In this document: positions 8,493-17,177 of the stretch, one piece after another | How positions within the stretch are numbered: the stretch's first letter is position 1 | Layout: every line of letters starts with the position of its first letter | Origin: DAOTXR01 sp034435375 | Lineage (GTDB): Bacteria; Chloroflexota; Anaerolineae; Aggregatilineales; UBA3940 | Length of the DNA stretch: 52,168 nucleotides | Direction: 5' to 3' | NCBI GenBank assembly: GCA_034435375.1 | Contig: DAOTXR010000030.1 | Location: forward strand, 1 to 52,168 | Translations under genes and position numbers: made by a program | Notes under the pieces: generated by a model | Database searches by the model: none | Told to the model about the DNA's origin: nothing | What the model saw: the letters and a program-made list of their open reading frames with translations, nothing else

Positions 8493-9458
8493 CTACCGAT
8501 CTGTCTGGGTCCCCTTGGCCAGTTGTTCAAGCCGGGTGCTTGTCTCACGCCACGAGATACGGCTGAGGCCAAGCTTCTGGCGCAAAGTCTCGTGCTTCAT
8601 GCCACTTCTGTAGTCGCGTACAGCACACGTCCAGCGCAGCCCTTCAAACGATAGCTTCTTGCGCGGCACCCCAGCCACATCTGCTATATCACGCAGCACA
8701 TACTCCAGATTCCGGGCTGTGCAATCGAAGATCGCGCGTTCGGGCCGCCGCTGACGTAGGTACTCGTCCAGCAGCTCAGGCCATGTCGGCTCCACTGCAA
8801 TCTTGCGCTCCTTGAAGCGCATGCTTGGGCTGGCATAGCGGATCCAGATGAATGGCGCTGTAGGGTCAGTGCGATCCACGTCGTTTATCGTCAGCGCCAT
8901 GCACTCACTCTTTTTGATCCCCGTTGTCAAAAGCAACGTCACAAGTAGGTGTGGTCGAGCGTCTGGCTTCTCACGATCGACCCTCATCTGCTGGGTCACA
9001 GCCAGCACACGTTCGATCTCCTCGTCAAGCAGCACTTCCGGCAATGGGCTGGTCGCTGGCTGCTGGATGAGCGCTGCTGCCGGGTCGCTGGAAATGGCAC
9101 CCTCCTCATATAGGTAACTAAAAAAATTCTTCAAGGCTGTCGCACGGCGAGCATATGATTTGGGGCTGCACGGTTTGTCGCGCTCGGTTAGCATCCAGTG
9201 CAGGAACTTGTTCAAGTCAGATGTTGCAAACTGGCTGATAGGTCGATCCTTGCCGCTCCAGCCAGCCAGCAGATTCAGGTCGCTGCGAAATGCTCTGACG
9301 GTGTGGAATGAGGCACCGCGCAATTGCAGAGCGACTAGGTAGACATCGATAGCCTCATGCAGTGAAGTCTCTGGCTTAAGCGGCGCAGATTCGACCTCGC
9401 CGCGAGGCTGATCCACTGAACCCGGTCCAAACAGCGGTAGCTGCTCAAAATCGGTCAT
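8493..9458 (-). CDS. Tyrosine-recombinase-like protein lacking the catalytic residues
   Basis: The 321-residue protein has XerC/XerD architecture: a SAM-like core-binding domain (about 33-120) and a catalytic-fold domain (about 140-315). Aligned by eye to E. coli XerD, the first catalytic Arg of T-G-L-R becomes Lys182, the His of H-x-L-R becomes Glu272, the His of L-G-H-S becomes Leu298, and the nucleophile Tyr of I-Y-T-H becomes Ser307. Only the second Arg (Arg275) and the beta-hairpin Lys (Lys216 or Lys219) remain. The frame is intact, so this looks like a maintained DNA-binding protein that cannot cleave, not a fresh pseudogene. It lies 17 bases after the LCP gene, likely its operon partner. 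Confidence 0.8.
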   Translation of the reverse strand: MTDFEQLPLFGPGSVDQPRGEVESAPLKPETSLHEAIDVYLVALQLRGASFHTVRAFRSDLNLLAGWSGKDRPISQFATSDLNKFLHWMLTERDKPCSPKSYARRATALKNFFSYLYEEGAISSDPAAALIQQPATSPLPEVLLDEEIERVLAVTQQMRVDREKPDARPHLLVTLLLTTGIKKSECMALTINDVDRTDPTAPFIWIRYASPSMRFKERKIAVEPTWPELLDEYLRQRRPERAIFDCTARNLEYVLRDIADVAGVPRKKLSFEGLRWTCAVRDYRSGMKHETLRQKLGLSRISWRETSTRLEQLAKGTQTDR

Positions 9459-9475
9459 GGTGACGGCCCCTGATG

Positions 9476-10606
9476 CTAATCAACCAGCCAGAAGACGCTT
9501 TCCAGCAAATCGCCGATGCGTGCCCGGTCCGGGATTAGCACCTGGGCACCTTCAGGAGTCACATAGCCTACAGTATAGTTGGCATCGATCACGCCTGTGC
9601 GGATGCTCTCACGGGGAATGTCCTGCGCCAATGATGCCAGACTGATCATCTGGTCCAGCGTCATGTTGGTGACGATGCTATCGCTCAGCGTTGCGTAAAG
9701 CGTGGGCGCTCTGTCAATCAAAGTAGGCAGCATATCCAGCCTCAGAATCCGGTCCCGAATGGCAAACAGGATATCCTGCTGGCGCCGTGCTCGGTTGAAG
9801 TCAGTATCGCCATGCCGGGTGCGGGCATATTTGAGCGCCGTCACGCCGTCTAGGTGATGCTGCCCCGCCGAGATATAGAATGGATCGTAGCCGTAGTTCA
9901 TGTCGGGGTACGTGGGATCGTAGATATCTTGCGCCACATACACATCAATCCCGCCGATCTCGTCCACAAGGGTCACAAAGGCATCGAACTCAACCAATAT
10001 GTAATAGTTGACTCGGATGCCCAGGTTGTATTGAACTGTCTCTATGGCCAGTGGCCCTCCTCCCCACACATAGGCGGTGTTGACGCGATTCAAGCCATAC
10101 CCCGGGATATCGAAGTATAGATCGCGGGGGATCGACAACACACTGGCCACCTTGAGTTGGGGATCAAGCATCAGCAACATCATGCTGTCGGTGCGGGGCG
10201 GCAAGCTGCCCCGGTCTACGGGACGGGTGTCAGCGCCCAGCAGCAACACCGTGACGCGGTCTGTGCCTTGCCATGAAGGTGGGTTGCCCACGTCGAGCGT
10301 GGGGGCCTGGAAGTCAGGATTAGGCGTCGCAAACGGCGTAGCAACAGAATCAGCAAGGGAGCCGTCGTCGCGCCACGGATTCAGCGCATCGCTGATAATC
10401 AGCGCCCGCAGGACAACAGCCATAATGAAGCCCAATGTCAACGTGCCCGCGAACAGCGCACCAATAGCTACCAATGTGCCCCATGGCCCAAGCGCCGGCA
10501 GACGATCCCACCACCGCATGACGACATGCAAAGGATCTCGCAGAGAATTCCCTGCTAACCTAGTGTTTCTTGTTATGCGAGGCTTGTGGCGATAAGTCTC
10601 CGGCAT
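9476..10606 (-). CDS. LytR-CpsA-Psr (LCP) family protein
   Basis: LCP enzymes move polymers from lipid carriers onto the cell wall, or hydrolyse polyprenyl pyrophosphates. The 376-residue protein has a basic N-terminus, one membrane helix (about residues 42-70) and an extracytoplasmic LCP domain. Motifs are V-L-L-L-G-A-D-T-R near 122, R-T-D-S-M near 137, S-I-P-R-D-L-Y near 157, N-R-V-N-T-A-Y, and the late Y-A-R-T-R-H-G-D-T-D-F-N-R-x-x-R-Q-Q. Conserved Arg and Asp residues for pyrophosphate binding are present. A second LCP gene lies at 32491-33567. The ATG at 10606 is preceded by an AGGG-type site. It probably leads the two-gene unit with the recombinase-like gene. Confidence 0.92.
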   Translation of the reverse strand: MPETYRHKPRITRNTRLAGNSLRDPLHVVMRWWDRLPALGPWGTLVAIGALFAGTLTLGFIMAVVLRALIISDALNPWRDDGSLADSVATPFATPNPDFQAPTLDVGNPPSWQGTDRVTVLLLGADTRPVDRGSLPPRTDSMMLLMLDPQLKVASVLSIPRDLYFDIPGYGLNRVNTAYVWGGGPLAIETVQYNLGIRVNYYILVEFDAFVTLVDEIGGIDVYVAQDIYDPTYPDMNYGYDPFYISAGQHHLDGVTALKYARTRHGDTDFNRARRQQDILFAIRDRILRLDMLPTLIDRAPTLYATLSDSIVTNMTLDQMISLASLAQDIPRESIRTGVIDANYTVGYVTPEGAQVLIPDRARIGDLLESVFWLVD

Positions 10607-10656
10607 CGATCCCAGCCCTATTTCCTGTAAACTCGCGCGCGTCCCCTGAGTGGCAT

Positions 10657-10685
10657 TTTACCTGAATGCCTGTGTTTGATACAAT
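10657..10685 (+). promoter_or_regulatory. Promoter upstream of the octanoyltransferase gene
   Basis: TTTACC at 10657-10662, 17-base spacer and TACAAT at 10680-10685 preceded by TGA (extended -10). The predicted transcript starts near 10692, leaving about 95 bases of leader. Confidence 0.6.
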
Positions 10686-10787
10686 CCACCCCAACATTCC
10701 GGCGCCCCCAGCAAGTTCTAGCCTCACAATGGCTGGCGACAGGGCTGCCAGAAATCCTTACGGCTCATTTGGCGCCCTGCGACTCAG

Positions 10788-11657
10788 GTGACAGGAAGGG
10801 TTGTGAGTAGGCCACATTTTGACCCATCTGGCGAATATTCACGCGCCGTCTGGCGGGTGATCATCCACCGCGCAGCCGATGGCCCGACGAACATGGCCAT
10901 TGACGAGGCTATTGCCGAGGGCGTAGGGGCGCGGCGGGTTCCACCTACGCTACGTTTCTATGCCTGGGATCCTCCCTGCCTGTCGCTTGGGTACGCTCAA
11001 CCTGCTGCCGATATCGATTTTGACCGCCTCCGTGCGCATGGATGGCAAGCAGTGCGACGCCTGACCGGTGGACGTGCTATCCTCCACACCGATGAACTGA
11101 CCTATTCGGTAGCCATCGCGCCTGACGACCCACGTGTGGCAGGCGGGATCATAGAAAGCTACCGTCGGCTCAGCCGAGGTTTGATCGCTGGGCTGGCCGC
11201 TCTGGGGGCCACCGTCCACGCCGACCAGGCTGGCGAGGAGGCTCACCGATTCAAAGGCCCGGTATGTTTCGAGATTCCGTCCGATTACGAGATCACGGTC
11301 CATGGGCGGAAGCTGGTGGGCAGCGCCCAGACCCGACGTGGAGGTAACGTCGTCATGCAGCATGGGGCGCTTCCCCTCTTTGGTGACCTGGGGCGCATCT
11401 GCGAGGTACTCACATTTCAGGCAGAGAGCGAGCGAGCCAAAGCCAGAAACCAGGTCTTGGAACGCGCCATCACACTGGAGGAGGCGCTGGGACGACGGAT
11501 CGATTTTGACCATGTAGCAGGCGCATTGCTGAATGGCTTTGCACAGGAGCTGAATCTAGAGTTTGAAGAGACGCTTTTAACAGCAGAGGAACGGTCGCGT
11601 GCTGAGGAGCTGCGGGCGACCAGATACGCCGCCGACGAGTGGACCCATCGACACTAG
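10788..11657 (+). CDS. Lipoate/octanoyl transferase, LipM-like
   Basis: Belongs to the biotin/lipoate A/B ligase superfamily. In 289 residues it shows R-R-L-T-G-G-R-A-I-L-H (90-100), the family substrate-binding loop, and G-R-K-L-V-G-S-A-Q-T-R-R with Lys175. Cys160 in G-P-V-C-F-E-I-P-S-D-Y-E-I sits where LipM octanoyltransferases carry their nucleophile, so transfer of octanoyl from acyl carrier protein to lipoyl domains is more likely than ATP-dependent lipoate ligation; this is inferred. The start is uncertain: GTG 10788 is listed, GTG 10803 is close to a strong AGGAAGGG but with only 2 bases spacing. It converges with the SH3 gene. Confidence 0.85.
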   Translation: MTGRVVSRPHFDPSGEYSRAVWRVIIHRAADGPTNMAIDEAIAEGVGARRVPPTLRFYAWDPPCLSLGYAQPAADIDFDRLRAHGWQAVRRLTGGRAILHTDELTYSVAIAPDDPRVAGGIIESYRRLSRGLIAGLAALGATVHADQAGEEAHRFKGPVCFEIPSDYEITVHGRKLVGSAQTRRGGNVVMQHGALPLFGDLGRICEVLTFQAESERAKARNQVLERAITLEEALGRRIDFDHVAGALLNGFAQELNLEFEETLLTAEERSRAEELRATRYAADEWTHRH

Positions 11658-11676
11658 GGCAGGACATGCCTGGCTG

Positions 11677-12408
11677 TCACCGCTGGACGACTTCCAAGAA
11701 ATCTCTGACGGCCCACCCAAAGCGATCCCGGTTGTCTGGGTCCACAATGTACCACCAGGTATATCCATCGCTCTCGCGCGGCCCATCCTGCACAACGAAC
11801 AACTCACCATCGTTCCCCAGGAATACCATGTCATAGTCCAATCCCGGCCCTTGCCTCACACGCAGCCCGAAGCCTTCCGTCCCAACGACGACGACCTGGC
11901 TGCCCAGCTCAATCGGGATACGAGGTTCAGGAGGCGGCGTGGCCGTTGCCAACTCGGCTTGTGGCGTCTGGGTGGACTCATCAGACACAGCTGTCGGCTC
12001 TGGCTGGTCAGGAGACGGCTGACTTTCGTCCGCCGGCCCCAGCGTTGGCGTATTGGTGATCACCACAAAGATAGGGGTGGGAGTTTCCCCTAGACTGCCC
12101 ATGCCAGTTCCCCGGTTGGCAAGGACCATATACCACATCCCGCACGTGATGCCCGTCACGGCCAGAATCACAACCAGAAAACCCCACCAAGGGACATACA
12201 GGCCAGAGTCTCGAGGCAAAACCACCTGCTGTGGCAGGGTAGGGGGGCTGACCTGAGTCTCCATTGGCTCTGGTGGACGTCTCGAATGCTGGGTCGGAAC
12301 CTGGTCTGGCTTCAGAGACAGCTGAGGAATGCGCTCCGCCGGCGGGCGACGATGGGCAATAGATCGACGTTGGGTTGGCTGTTCATGATCGGGAAGCTTG
12401 TCACTCAT
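11677..12408 (-). CDS. Membrane-anchored SH3b-domain protein
   Basis: The 243-residue protein has a polar, Pro/Arg-rich N-terminal region (1-70), one membrane helix (about 72-97), a Thr/Pro/Glu-rich linker (about 108-165) and a C-terminal bacterial SH3 domain with G-F-G-L-R-V-R-Q-G-P-G-L-D-Y near residue 180 and W-W-Y-I-V-D near 220. Bacterial SH3 domains usually bind peptidoglycan or other wall components outside the cell. It is the third gene of a minus-strand run after polX and the SpoIIE phosphatase, 11 bases from the latter, so it may be an output or sensor partner. The function is not known. Confidence 0.82.
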   Translation of the reverse strand: MSDKLPDHEQPTQRRSIAHRRPPAERIPQLSLKPDQVPTQHSRRPPEPMETQVSPPTLPQQVVLPRDSGLYVPWWGFLVVILAVTGITCGMWYMVLANRGTGMGSLGETPTPIFVVITNTPTLGPADESQPSPDQPEPTAVSDESTQTPQAELATATPPPEPRIPIELGSQVVVVGTEGFGLRVRQGPGLDYDMVFLGNDGELFVVQDGPRESDGYTWWYIVDPDNRDRFGWAVRDFLEVVQR

Positions 12409-12419
12409 GGCTTATACTA

Positions 12420-13667
12420 CTACTTTGCACGGATAACCAGCAAGGTGAAATCGTCAAAGGCTTCGGCATCGCCCCGGTGCTGCTGTACGACGTTGTAGAT
12501 GCTGCGTGCGATCCTTTCTGCATCATACTTGCGAATGCTGCTGACGAATTGGGCCATCTGATCTCGTCCAAACGAAGCTCCGGAAGGATTGCGCATGTCG
12601 GTCACACCATCACTGTACAACACCAGACAATCTCCCGAATTGAGTGTGATCTGCTGCTCCTGAAAGACGGGGGCGACATCTGCCCACAGACCGAGAAAAC
12701 GGCCCTGCCCACCCAGAAACTCGAAAGTGCCATCCCGTCGCACCCATAGCGGCTCATCGTGCCCACCGCGCACATAGCGAAAGGTCCGGTCCTGCGTATC
12801 AAGGACCCCGTAAATGGCCGTTACAAACATATCGTAATTCGAGGCCTCGACCAGCCCGTGGTGAACAGCACTCATCACTGCCACAGGATCGCCATAATGG
12901 TGTTCCTCGGTCAGGAACAGCGTCCGCGCTACTGCCATGAACAGCGCAGCATGGGCACCTTTGTCAGACACGTCGGCCAGCAACATGCTGACGCGACCAT
13001 CGTCCATCTGATGAACATCATAGAAGTCACCACCCACATGGCGAGCAGGCTCGAACTTGGCTGCAAATTCAAAGCCCTCCACGTCGGGCAGGCGAGTCGG
13101 CAGCATACTACGTTGCGCCCTGGCTGCGACCTCAAGTTGGCCTTCGAGTGCTGCCTTGGCGATACGGTCGGCCTGGGCTGCCTCAAGTTCAGCATAGGCT
13201 TGTTGAAGCTCCCTGTATCGCTGCTCCAAGTCTTCAATAGCCCGCTTGTCCGTTTCGCGGATGATGCGAATCATGGTATTGAGCAGGCTGCGCGCCATTC
13301 CCGGGCTGGAAGTGAAGACCTTCTCAAAATCTGCCTTGGTGATCTCCAGCACCTCTGTGTCCATGATGGTCGTCACCGTGGCGGCGCGGCGCTCCTCTGT
13401 GATCAGTCCCATCTCACCAAAGTACTGGCCTTCACCCAAGAATCCCAGCACAAAGTCCTCTTCCACGCCCTCCAGGTCCCGCGTGACGACAACCCGACCC
13501 GATGTAATGACATATAGTGTGTCAGAGGGATCGCCTTCGTGACATAGCTCTGTGTCGGGCGGGTAGGACTTTTTGACTGCCACGCGACGCAGCAGATCAA
13601 TAGCTTCCTGGTCTAGACCCTTGAATGCCTTCTCAATGATCGCGGTGTTCCCAGTCCTACGGCTCAT
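12420..13667 (-). CDS. SpoIIE-type serine phosphatase with N-terminal cyclic-nucleotide-binding domain
   Basis: A signalling phosphatase (PP2C fold), probably acting on an anti-anti-sigma factor; the partner is not in the window. Domains of the 415-residue protein: cNMP-binding/Crp-like fold (about 13-130, with Y-F-G-E-M-G-L near 82), a helical coiled-coil linker (about 138-190) and the SpoIIE domain with metal motifs G-G-D-F-Y-D (about 212), D-V-S-D-K-G (about 232), S-D-G-V-T-D and a late D-D-F-T-L. Start choice: ATG 13667 shares ATGA with the polX stop and has GAAGGGA about 9 bases upstream. A start at 13688 would overlap polX by 25 bases. Confidence 0.9.
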   Translation of the reverse strand: MSRRTGNTAIIEKAFKGLDQEAIDLLRRVAVKKSYPPDTELCHEGDPSDTLYVITSGRVVVTRDLEGVEEDFVLGFLGEGQYFGEMGLITEERRAATVTTIMDTEVLEITKADFEKVFTSSPGMARSLLNTMIRIIRETDKRAIEDLEQRYRELQQAYAELEAAQADRIAKAALEGQLEVAARAQRSMLPTRLPDVEGFEFAAKFEPARHVGGDFYDVHQMDDGRVSMLLADVSDKGAHAALFMAVARTLFLTEEHHYGDPVAVMSAVHHGLVEASNYDMFVTAIYGVLDTQDRTFRYVRGGHDEPLWVRRDGTFEFLGGQGRFLGLWADVAPVFQEQQITLNSGDCLVLYSDGVTDMRNPSGASFGRDQMAQFVSSIRKYDAERIARSIYNVVQQHRGDAEAFDDFTLLVIRAK

Positions 13668-15400
13668 GTGCGGCGTCCCTTCACCCATTCCAGTAGCTTT
13701 TCCAACGGCCAGGCATTAACCACGCTCACAGCGGGTACCCAGCCCCGCCGGGCAGTGGTGACACCAAAGTGCATGAGGTCGAATTCTTCAGGGCGGTGTG
13801 CATCTGTGCTGATCGTCAGTTTAACTCCAAACTCGACCGCACGCCGGGCGTGCACATCGTCGAGATCGAGACGCTGAGGGTTGGCATTGATCTCCAATGC
13901 CACATCGTGCTTGGCAGCAGCCTCGAAGATCGCGTCCATGTCCAGATCGGCGGGTTCGCGATCCGGGATCAAGCCCCCGCGTGGGTGCCCAATGATGGCC
14001 ACAAAGGGGTTGCGGATCGCACCAAGCAGCCGCGCAGTGATCTTCTCGCGTGGCTGGCGCAGGCTGGTATGTAGGGAGGCTTGTACGATGTCGAACTGCG
14101 CCAGCACCCTATCGTCAAAGTCCAGTGTGCCATCTGCCTTGATCTCCACTTCGCAGCCATGCAACACGGTGAATGCCCCGCCCAGCTCGTCGTTGGCCGC
14201 GTCGATTTCCTCCCGCTGCCGATGCACATCTTCGGGTTTCAGCCCGCGCACTACCCCTAGCCCATAGGTATGATCTGTCACCAGCATATACCTGAGACCG
14301 CGCGCCGCAGCCGCCCTGGCCATGTCCAGCACACTAGCCCTGCCATCGCTCCAGGTGGTGTGCAGTTGCAGGTCACCCTGAAGGTCATCCAATGTGATCA
14401 GGTCGGGCAGATGGCCTGTCGCCGCGGCCTCAATTTCGCCCCGGTCCTCGCGCAGTTCGGGCGGGATCCACGGCAGACCGAGCACAGCATAGACTTCTTC
14501 CTCTGTTGCACACAGAATCTCGCCGCTATCGGCGAGGGATACGAAGCCATTTTCGTTCAGCGACAAGCCCTTCCTGAGCGCAAGCTCCCGCAGGCGGACA
14601 TTGTGCTCCTTGCTGCCGGTGAAGTAGGAGAGCAGCGTCCCATAGCACTCCGGCGGAAGCACACGCAGATCGACCTGTTGGCCACTGTAAAGCTCCACAG
14701 AGGTCTTGGTCGGTCCCTGCACCAACACGCGAGCTACCTCAGGCAGCTCCACGAAGGCCTGCATGATCGGTTCCGGCGTGTGGCTGGCAATCAACAGATC
14801 GATGTCGCCGATAGTCGCCTGCCCCCGCCTCAGCGATCCAGCCACGTCTCCACGCTCGACTCCTTTAACCTGCCTCAGCCGTTCCAGAATGTGCATTGCG
14901 ATGGGGTAGGCCTCGCCAATCGAAATGCGGTCAGTCCGTCGGGCCAGCGCTTCGATGCCTTCCAGGATTTTGGCTTCGCTCTTAGCTCCCATGCCAGGGA
15001 GTGTGCGCAACTTGCCGCTCTGTGCAGCCTGGCGCAACTCCTCAACATTGGTGATGCCAAGCTGCCTCCATATCAGAGCGACACGCTTAGGTCCAAGGCC
15101 GGGTACCTTCAGCATGGCAACCACCCCTGAGGGAATCTCGTCGGCCAGCCGATTGAAGAACTGAAGCTCGCCGGTAGTGAGCAGCTCCTCAATCTTGGCC
15201 GCAAGAGTCTCACCGATGTGGGGCAGGTCGGTCAAGGTCCCCTCTTCATAAACTGCGTGCAGATCGCGCGGGAGTTCGGCGATGGTCTGAGCCGCTCGCC
15301 GATACGCCAGCACGCGATGGATATTCTCACCCTTGATCTCAAGCATGTCGGCGATAGCAGCAAAGATCGCCGCTGCTTCGCGGTTGGTGATGTCGCGCAT
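13664..15400 (-). CDS. polX: Family X DNA polymerase with PHP domain
   Basis: Bacterial PolX fills short gaps in base-excision repair, and its PHP domain supplies 3'-5' exonuclease and AP-site activity. The 578 residues match the family. Order: 8-kDa helix-hairpin-helix region (1-90), a second HhH (P-G-L-G-P-K-R, 100-106), polymerase palm with G-S-L-R-R-G (188-193) and the catalytic G-D-I-D (198-201), then a PHP domain from about residue 340 starting L-Q-L-H-T-T-W-S-D-G, with metal ligands H-x-H-like, V-T-D-H-T and I-G-H-P. All key residues are present. It has a strong promoter and is translationally coupled to the phosphatase gene by an ATGA overlap. Confidence 0.95.
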   Translation of the reverse strand: MRDITNREAAAIFAAIADMLEIKGENIHRVLAYRRAAQTIAELPRDLHAVYEEGTLTDLPHIGETLAAKIEELLTTGELQFFNRLADEIPSGVVAMLKVPGLGPKRVALIWRQLGITNVEELRQAAQSGKLRTLPGMGAKSEAKILEGIEALARRTDRISIGEAYPIAMHILERLRQVKGVERGDVAGSLRRGQATIGDIDLLIASHTPEPIMQAFVELPEVARVLVQGPTKTSVELYSGQQVDLRVLPPECYGTLLSYFTGSKEHNVRLRELALRKGLSLNENGFVSLADSGEILCATEEEVYAVLGLPWIPPELREDRGEIEAAATGHLPDLITLDDLQGDLQLHTTWSDGRASVLDMARAAAARGLRYMLVTDHTYGLGVVRGLKPEDVHRQREEIDAANDELGGAFTVLHGCEVEIKADGTLDFDDRVLAQFDIVQASLHTSLRQPREKITARLLGAIRNPFVAIIGHPRGGLIPDREPADLDMDAIFEAAAKHDVALEINANPQRLDLDDVHARRAVEFGVKLTISTDAHRPEEFDLMHFGVTTARRGWVPAVSVVNAWPLEKLLEWVKGRRT

Positions 15401-15432
15401 AGACCAACCCCATCCCGTTTGGACGCGCGCTC

Positions 15433-15461
15433 AGTATACAGTTTTCGCAGAAGCTTGACAA
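15433..15461 (-). promoter_or_regulatory. Promoter of polX operon
   Basis: On the minus strand, TTGTCA (15461-15456), a 17-base spacer and TATACT (15438-15433). The predicted start is near 15426, about 25 bases before the polX ATG, with a GGGATGGGG ribosome site between. Its -35 box overlaps the -35 box of the plus-strand promoter, so the two directions should compete for polymerase. Confidence 0.75.
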
Positions 15462-15483
15462 TGCATACCCGAGGCAGTAGAGT
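15455..15483 (+). promoter_or_regulatory. Promoter of the alkyltransferase-like gene
   Basis: Perfect TTGACA at 15455-15460, 17-base spacer and TAGAGT at 15478-15483. The transcription start is predicted at about 15490, essentially at the start codon (ATG 15492 or 15495). No ribosome site is visible, so a leaderless message is likely. Confidence 0.65.
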
Positions 15484-15491
15484 GTGAGATA

Positions 15492-15947
15492 ATGATGGAG
15501 CTACCTGAGCCACACTCTTTCTACACGCTGGTTTGGGAGATCGCCCGCCAGATCCCGCCGGGTCGCGTCAGCACATATGGGCAGATCGCCTCGATGATTC
15601 CTGCCCCCGAAGGTGTAGAACCTCCTCAGTATGACCGGGTGCGAGCCCGTTGGGTCGGCAGAGCCATGCATGCCGCGCCGCCGGATGTCCCCTGGCAGCG
15701 CGTGATCAACAGTCAGGGCAAAATCAGCATGCCCGCAGCCAGCGTCGAGGCTCAAAAGCAGCGTCTTCTGCTGGAGATGGAAGACATCGTCTTCGACGAG
15801 CAGGGACGTGTTGACCTGAACTGTTTTGGGTGGGATGGTCCTGCCGCACAGTGGTTGATCGCACACGATCTGCTTCCGCCCCGCTCGTTGAAACGGCCCT
15901 CGGACGAAGATGACCTTGAACGTGGAACTCAATTAAGCCTGTTATAG
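15492..15947 (+). CDS. Alkyltransferase-like (ATL) DNA-damage recognition protein
   Basis: Related to the O6-methylguanine methyltransferase DNA-binding domain: I-P-P-G-R-V-S-T-Y-G-Q-I-A near residue 21 is the helix-turn-helix with the Tyr and Arg used for base flipping. The alkyl-acceptor Cys of P-C-H-R-V is replaced by Trp68 in P-W-Q-R-V-I, so it cannot repair by itself. Such ATL proteins bind alkylated guanine and hand it to nucleotide excision repair. uvrB lies 1.3 kb downstream on the same strand, which fits that role. At 151 residues it is longer than minimal ATLs (about 100) owing to a C-terminal tail of unknown role. Confidence 0.88.
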   Translation: MMELPEPHSFYTLVWEIARQIPPGRVSTYGQIASMIPAPEGVEPPQYDRVRARWVGRAMHAAPPDVPWQRVINSQGKISMPAASVEAQKQRLLLEMEDIVFDEQGRVDLNCFGWDGPAAQWLIAHDLLPPRSLKRPSDEDDLERGTQLSLL

Positions 15948-16006
15948 ATCAACCCTTCCCAGTTCTCCTGGTCTCCCTGAACGACGCGGGTGAGAGATAA
16001 AGAGAT

Positions 16007-17077
16007 ATGGTTTACGAATACGTCGGCAGCCTGCACATGCACACGACCTACTCTGATGGCGAATTCACACACGCCCAAATCGCAGATGCAGCTATCCGCG
16101 CCGGGCTAGACTTTGTCATCGTCACCGATCACAACGTATGGGTGAAGGGAGTGGAGGGCTACTACGGCGACTCACCGGAGCGGCCAGTCCTGCTGCTGGT
16201 GGGCGAGGAAATCCACGATGTAAGACGCAATCCGCAAGCCAACCATCTGCTCGTCTGGGGTGCGGAAGCTGAGTTAGCTTCCCTTGCTCCCGATCCCCAA
16301 CGTCTGATCAACGAAGTCAGGACGCGCCAGGCGACCTGTTACTTGGCCCATCCGGTTGAGCGTGCTGCCCCCTTGTTCCGCGAAGATGCGCTTCCCTGGG
16401 TGTCGTGGGAGGTCGAGGGGTACACGGGTATCGAGCTGTGGAACTATATGAGCGAGTTCAAAACCTACCTGACCAGCAAAGGCAATGCCATCCATGCTAC
16501 TCTCCGACCTGACCAGTTCATCAGTGGGCCGTTACCAGAGACGCTCGCCCTGTGGGACCGTCTCCTGCGGGAGGGCAGACGGGTTAAGGTCGTTGGCGGG
16601 GCAGATGCTCATGGCAATGTCTACTCGATGGGACCGCTGAGCCGCACCGTCTTTCCATATGAGTACCTTTTCCGTTGCGTCAACACCCACATCCTGACGG
16701 CTCAACCCTTCAACGGTGACTTTGAGCACGACAAGCAGCTCGTTCTGCAAGCCTTGCGCGAGGGCCACTCCTTTGTAGGCTACGATCTCCCGGCGCCGAC
16801 CCGTGGCTTCCGCTTTACAGCACAAGGGCACAATGTCAGCACTCTGATGGGTGGATGGCTGCGGCTCAGGCACGGCGTGACCCTTCAAATGGTATCGCCA
16901 CGTGTGGCCGATATGCGGCTTGTCAAGGGGGGGAAAGTCATCCAGCGCGAAGTTGAAAGCACACATCGTACCTACATTGCCAGCGAACCGGGCGCGTACC
17001 GGGTCGAGGTCTACATCCGTTATAAGGGCAAACCGCGCGGATGGATTTTCAGCAATCCGATCTTCGTCACCCAGTGA
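16007..17077 (+). CDS. PHP-domain metal-dependent phosphoesterase
   Basis: The 356-residue protein starts directly with a PHP fold: G-S-L-H-M-H-T-T-Y-S-D-G (residues 8-19) supplies the H-x-H metal ligands, followed by I-V-T-D-H-N near 40, G-E-E-I near 66, Y-L-A-H-P near 112 and V-G-G-A-D-A-H near 199. The last 100 residues form an extra beta-rich domain. Known PHP proteins of this layout act on small phosphoesters or remain uncharacterised, so the substrate is unknown. The sequence before ATG 16007 contains GAGATAAAGAGAT, a weak site. It lies between the ATL gene and uvrB, and is a second PHP module close to polX. Confidence 0.85.
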   Translation: MVYEYVGSLHMHTTYSDGEFTHAQIADAAIRAGLDFVIVTDHNVWVKGVEGYYGDSPERPVLLLVGEEIHDVRRNPQANHLLVWGAEAELASLAPDPQRLINEVRTRQATCYLAHPVERAAPLFREDALPWVSWEVEGYTGIELWNYMSEFKTYLTSKGNAIHATLRPDQFISGPLPETLALWDRLLREGRRVKVVGGADAHGNVYSMGPLSRTVFPYEYLFRCVNTHILTAQPFNGDFEHDKQLVLQALREGHSFVGYDLPAPTRGFRFTAQGHNVSTLMGGWLRLRHGVTLQMVSPRVADMRLVKGGKVIQREVESTHRTYIASEPGAYRVEVYIRYKGKPRGWIFSNPIFVTQ

Positions 17078-17138
17078 GCGCCAAACATCGACGACCTGAC
17101 TCTGCCTCCACCCCTGGATGCATCGATGTTTCGATAGG

Positions 17139-17167
17139 TTGGAAACGGCGCTGCATGGTGTTATAAT
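17139..17167 (+). promoter_or_regulatory. uvrB promoter
   Basis: TTGGAA at 17139-17144, 17-base spacer and perfect TATAAT at 17162-17167. The start is predicted near 17174, so the open frame upstream of 17214 is not part of uvrB. Confidence 0.8.
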
Positions 17168-17177
17168 CTCCCGCGGT

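Noticed and set aside
14270..15130. 286-codon plus-strand frame opposite polX
   Set aside because: Antisense shadow of polX; no domain, and no start signal.
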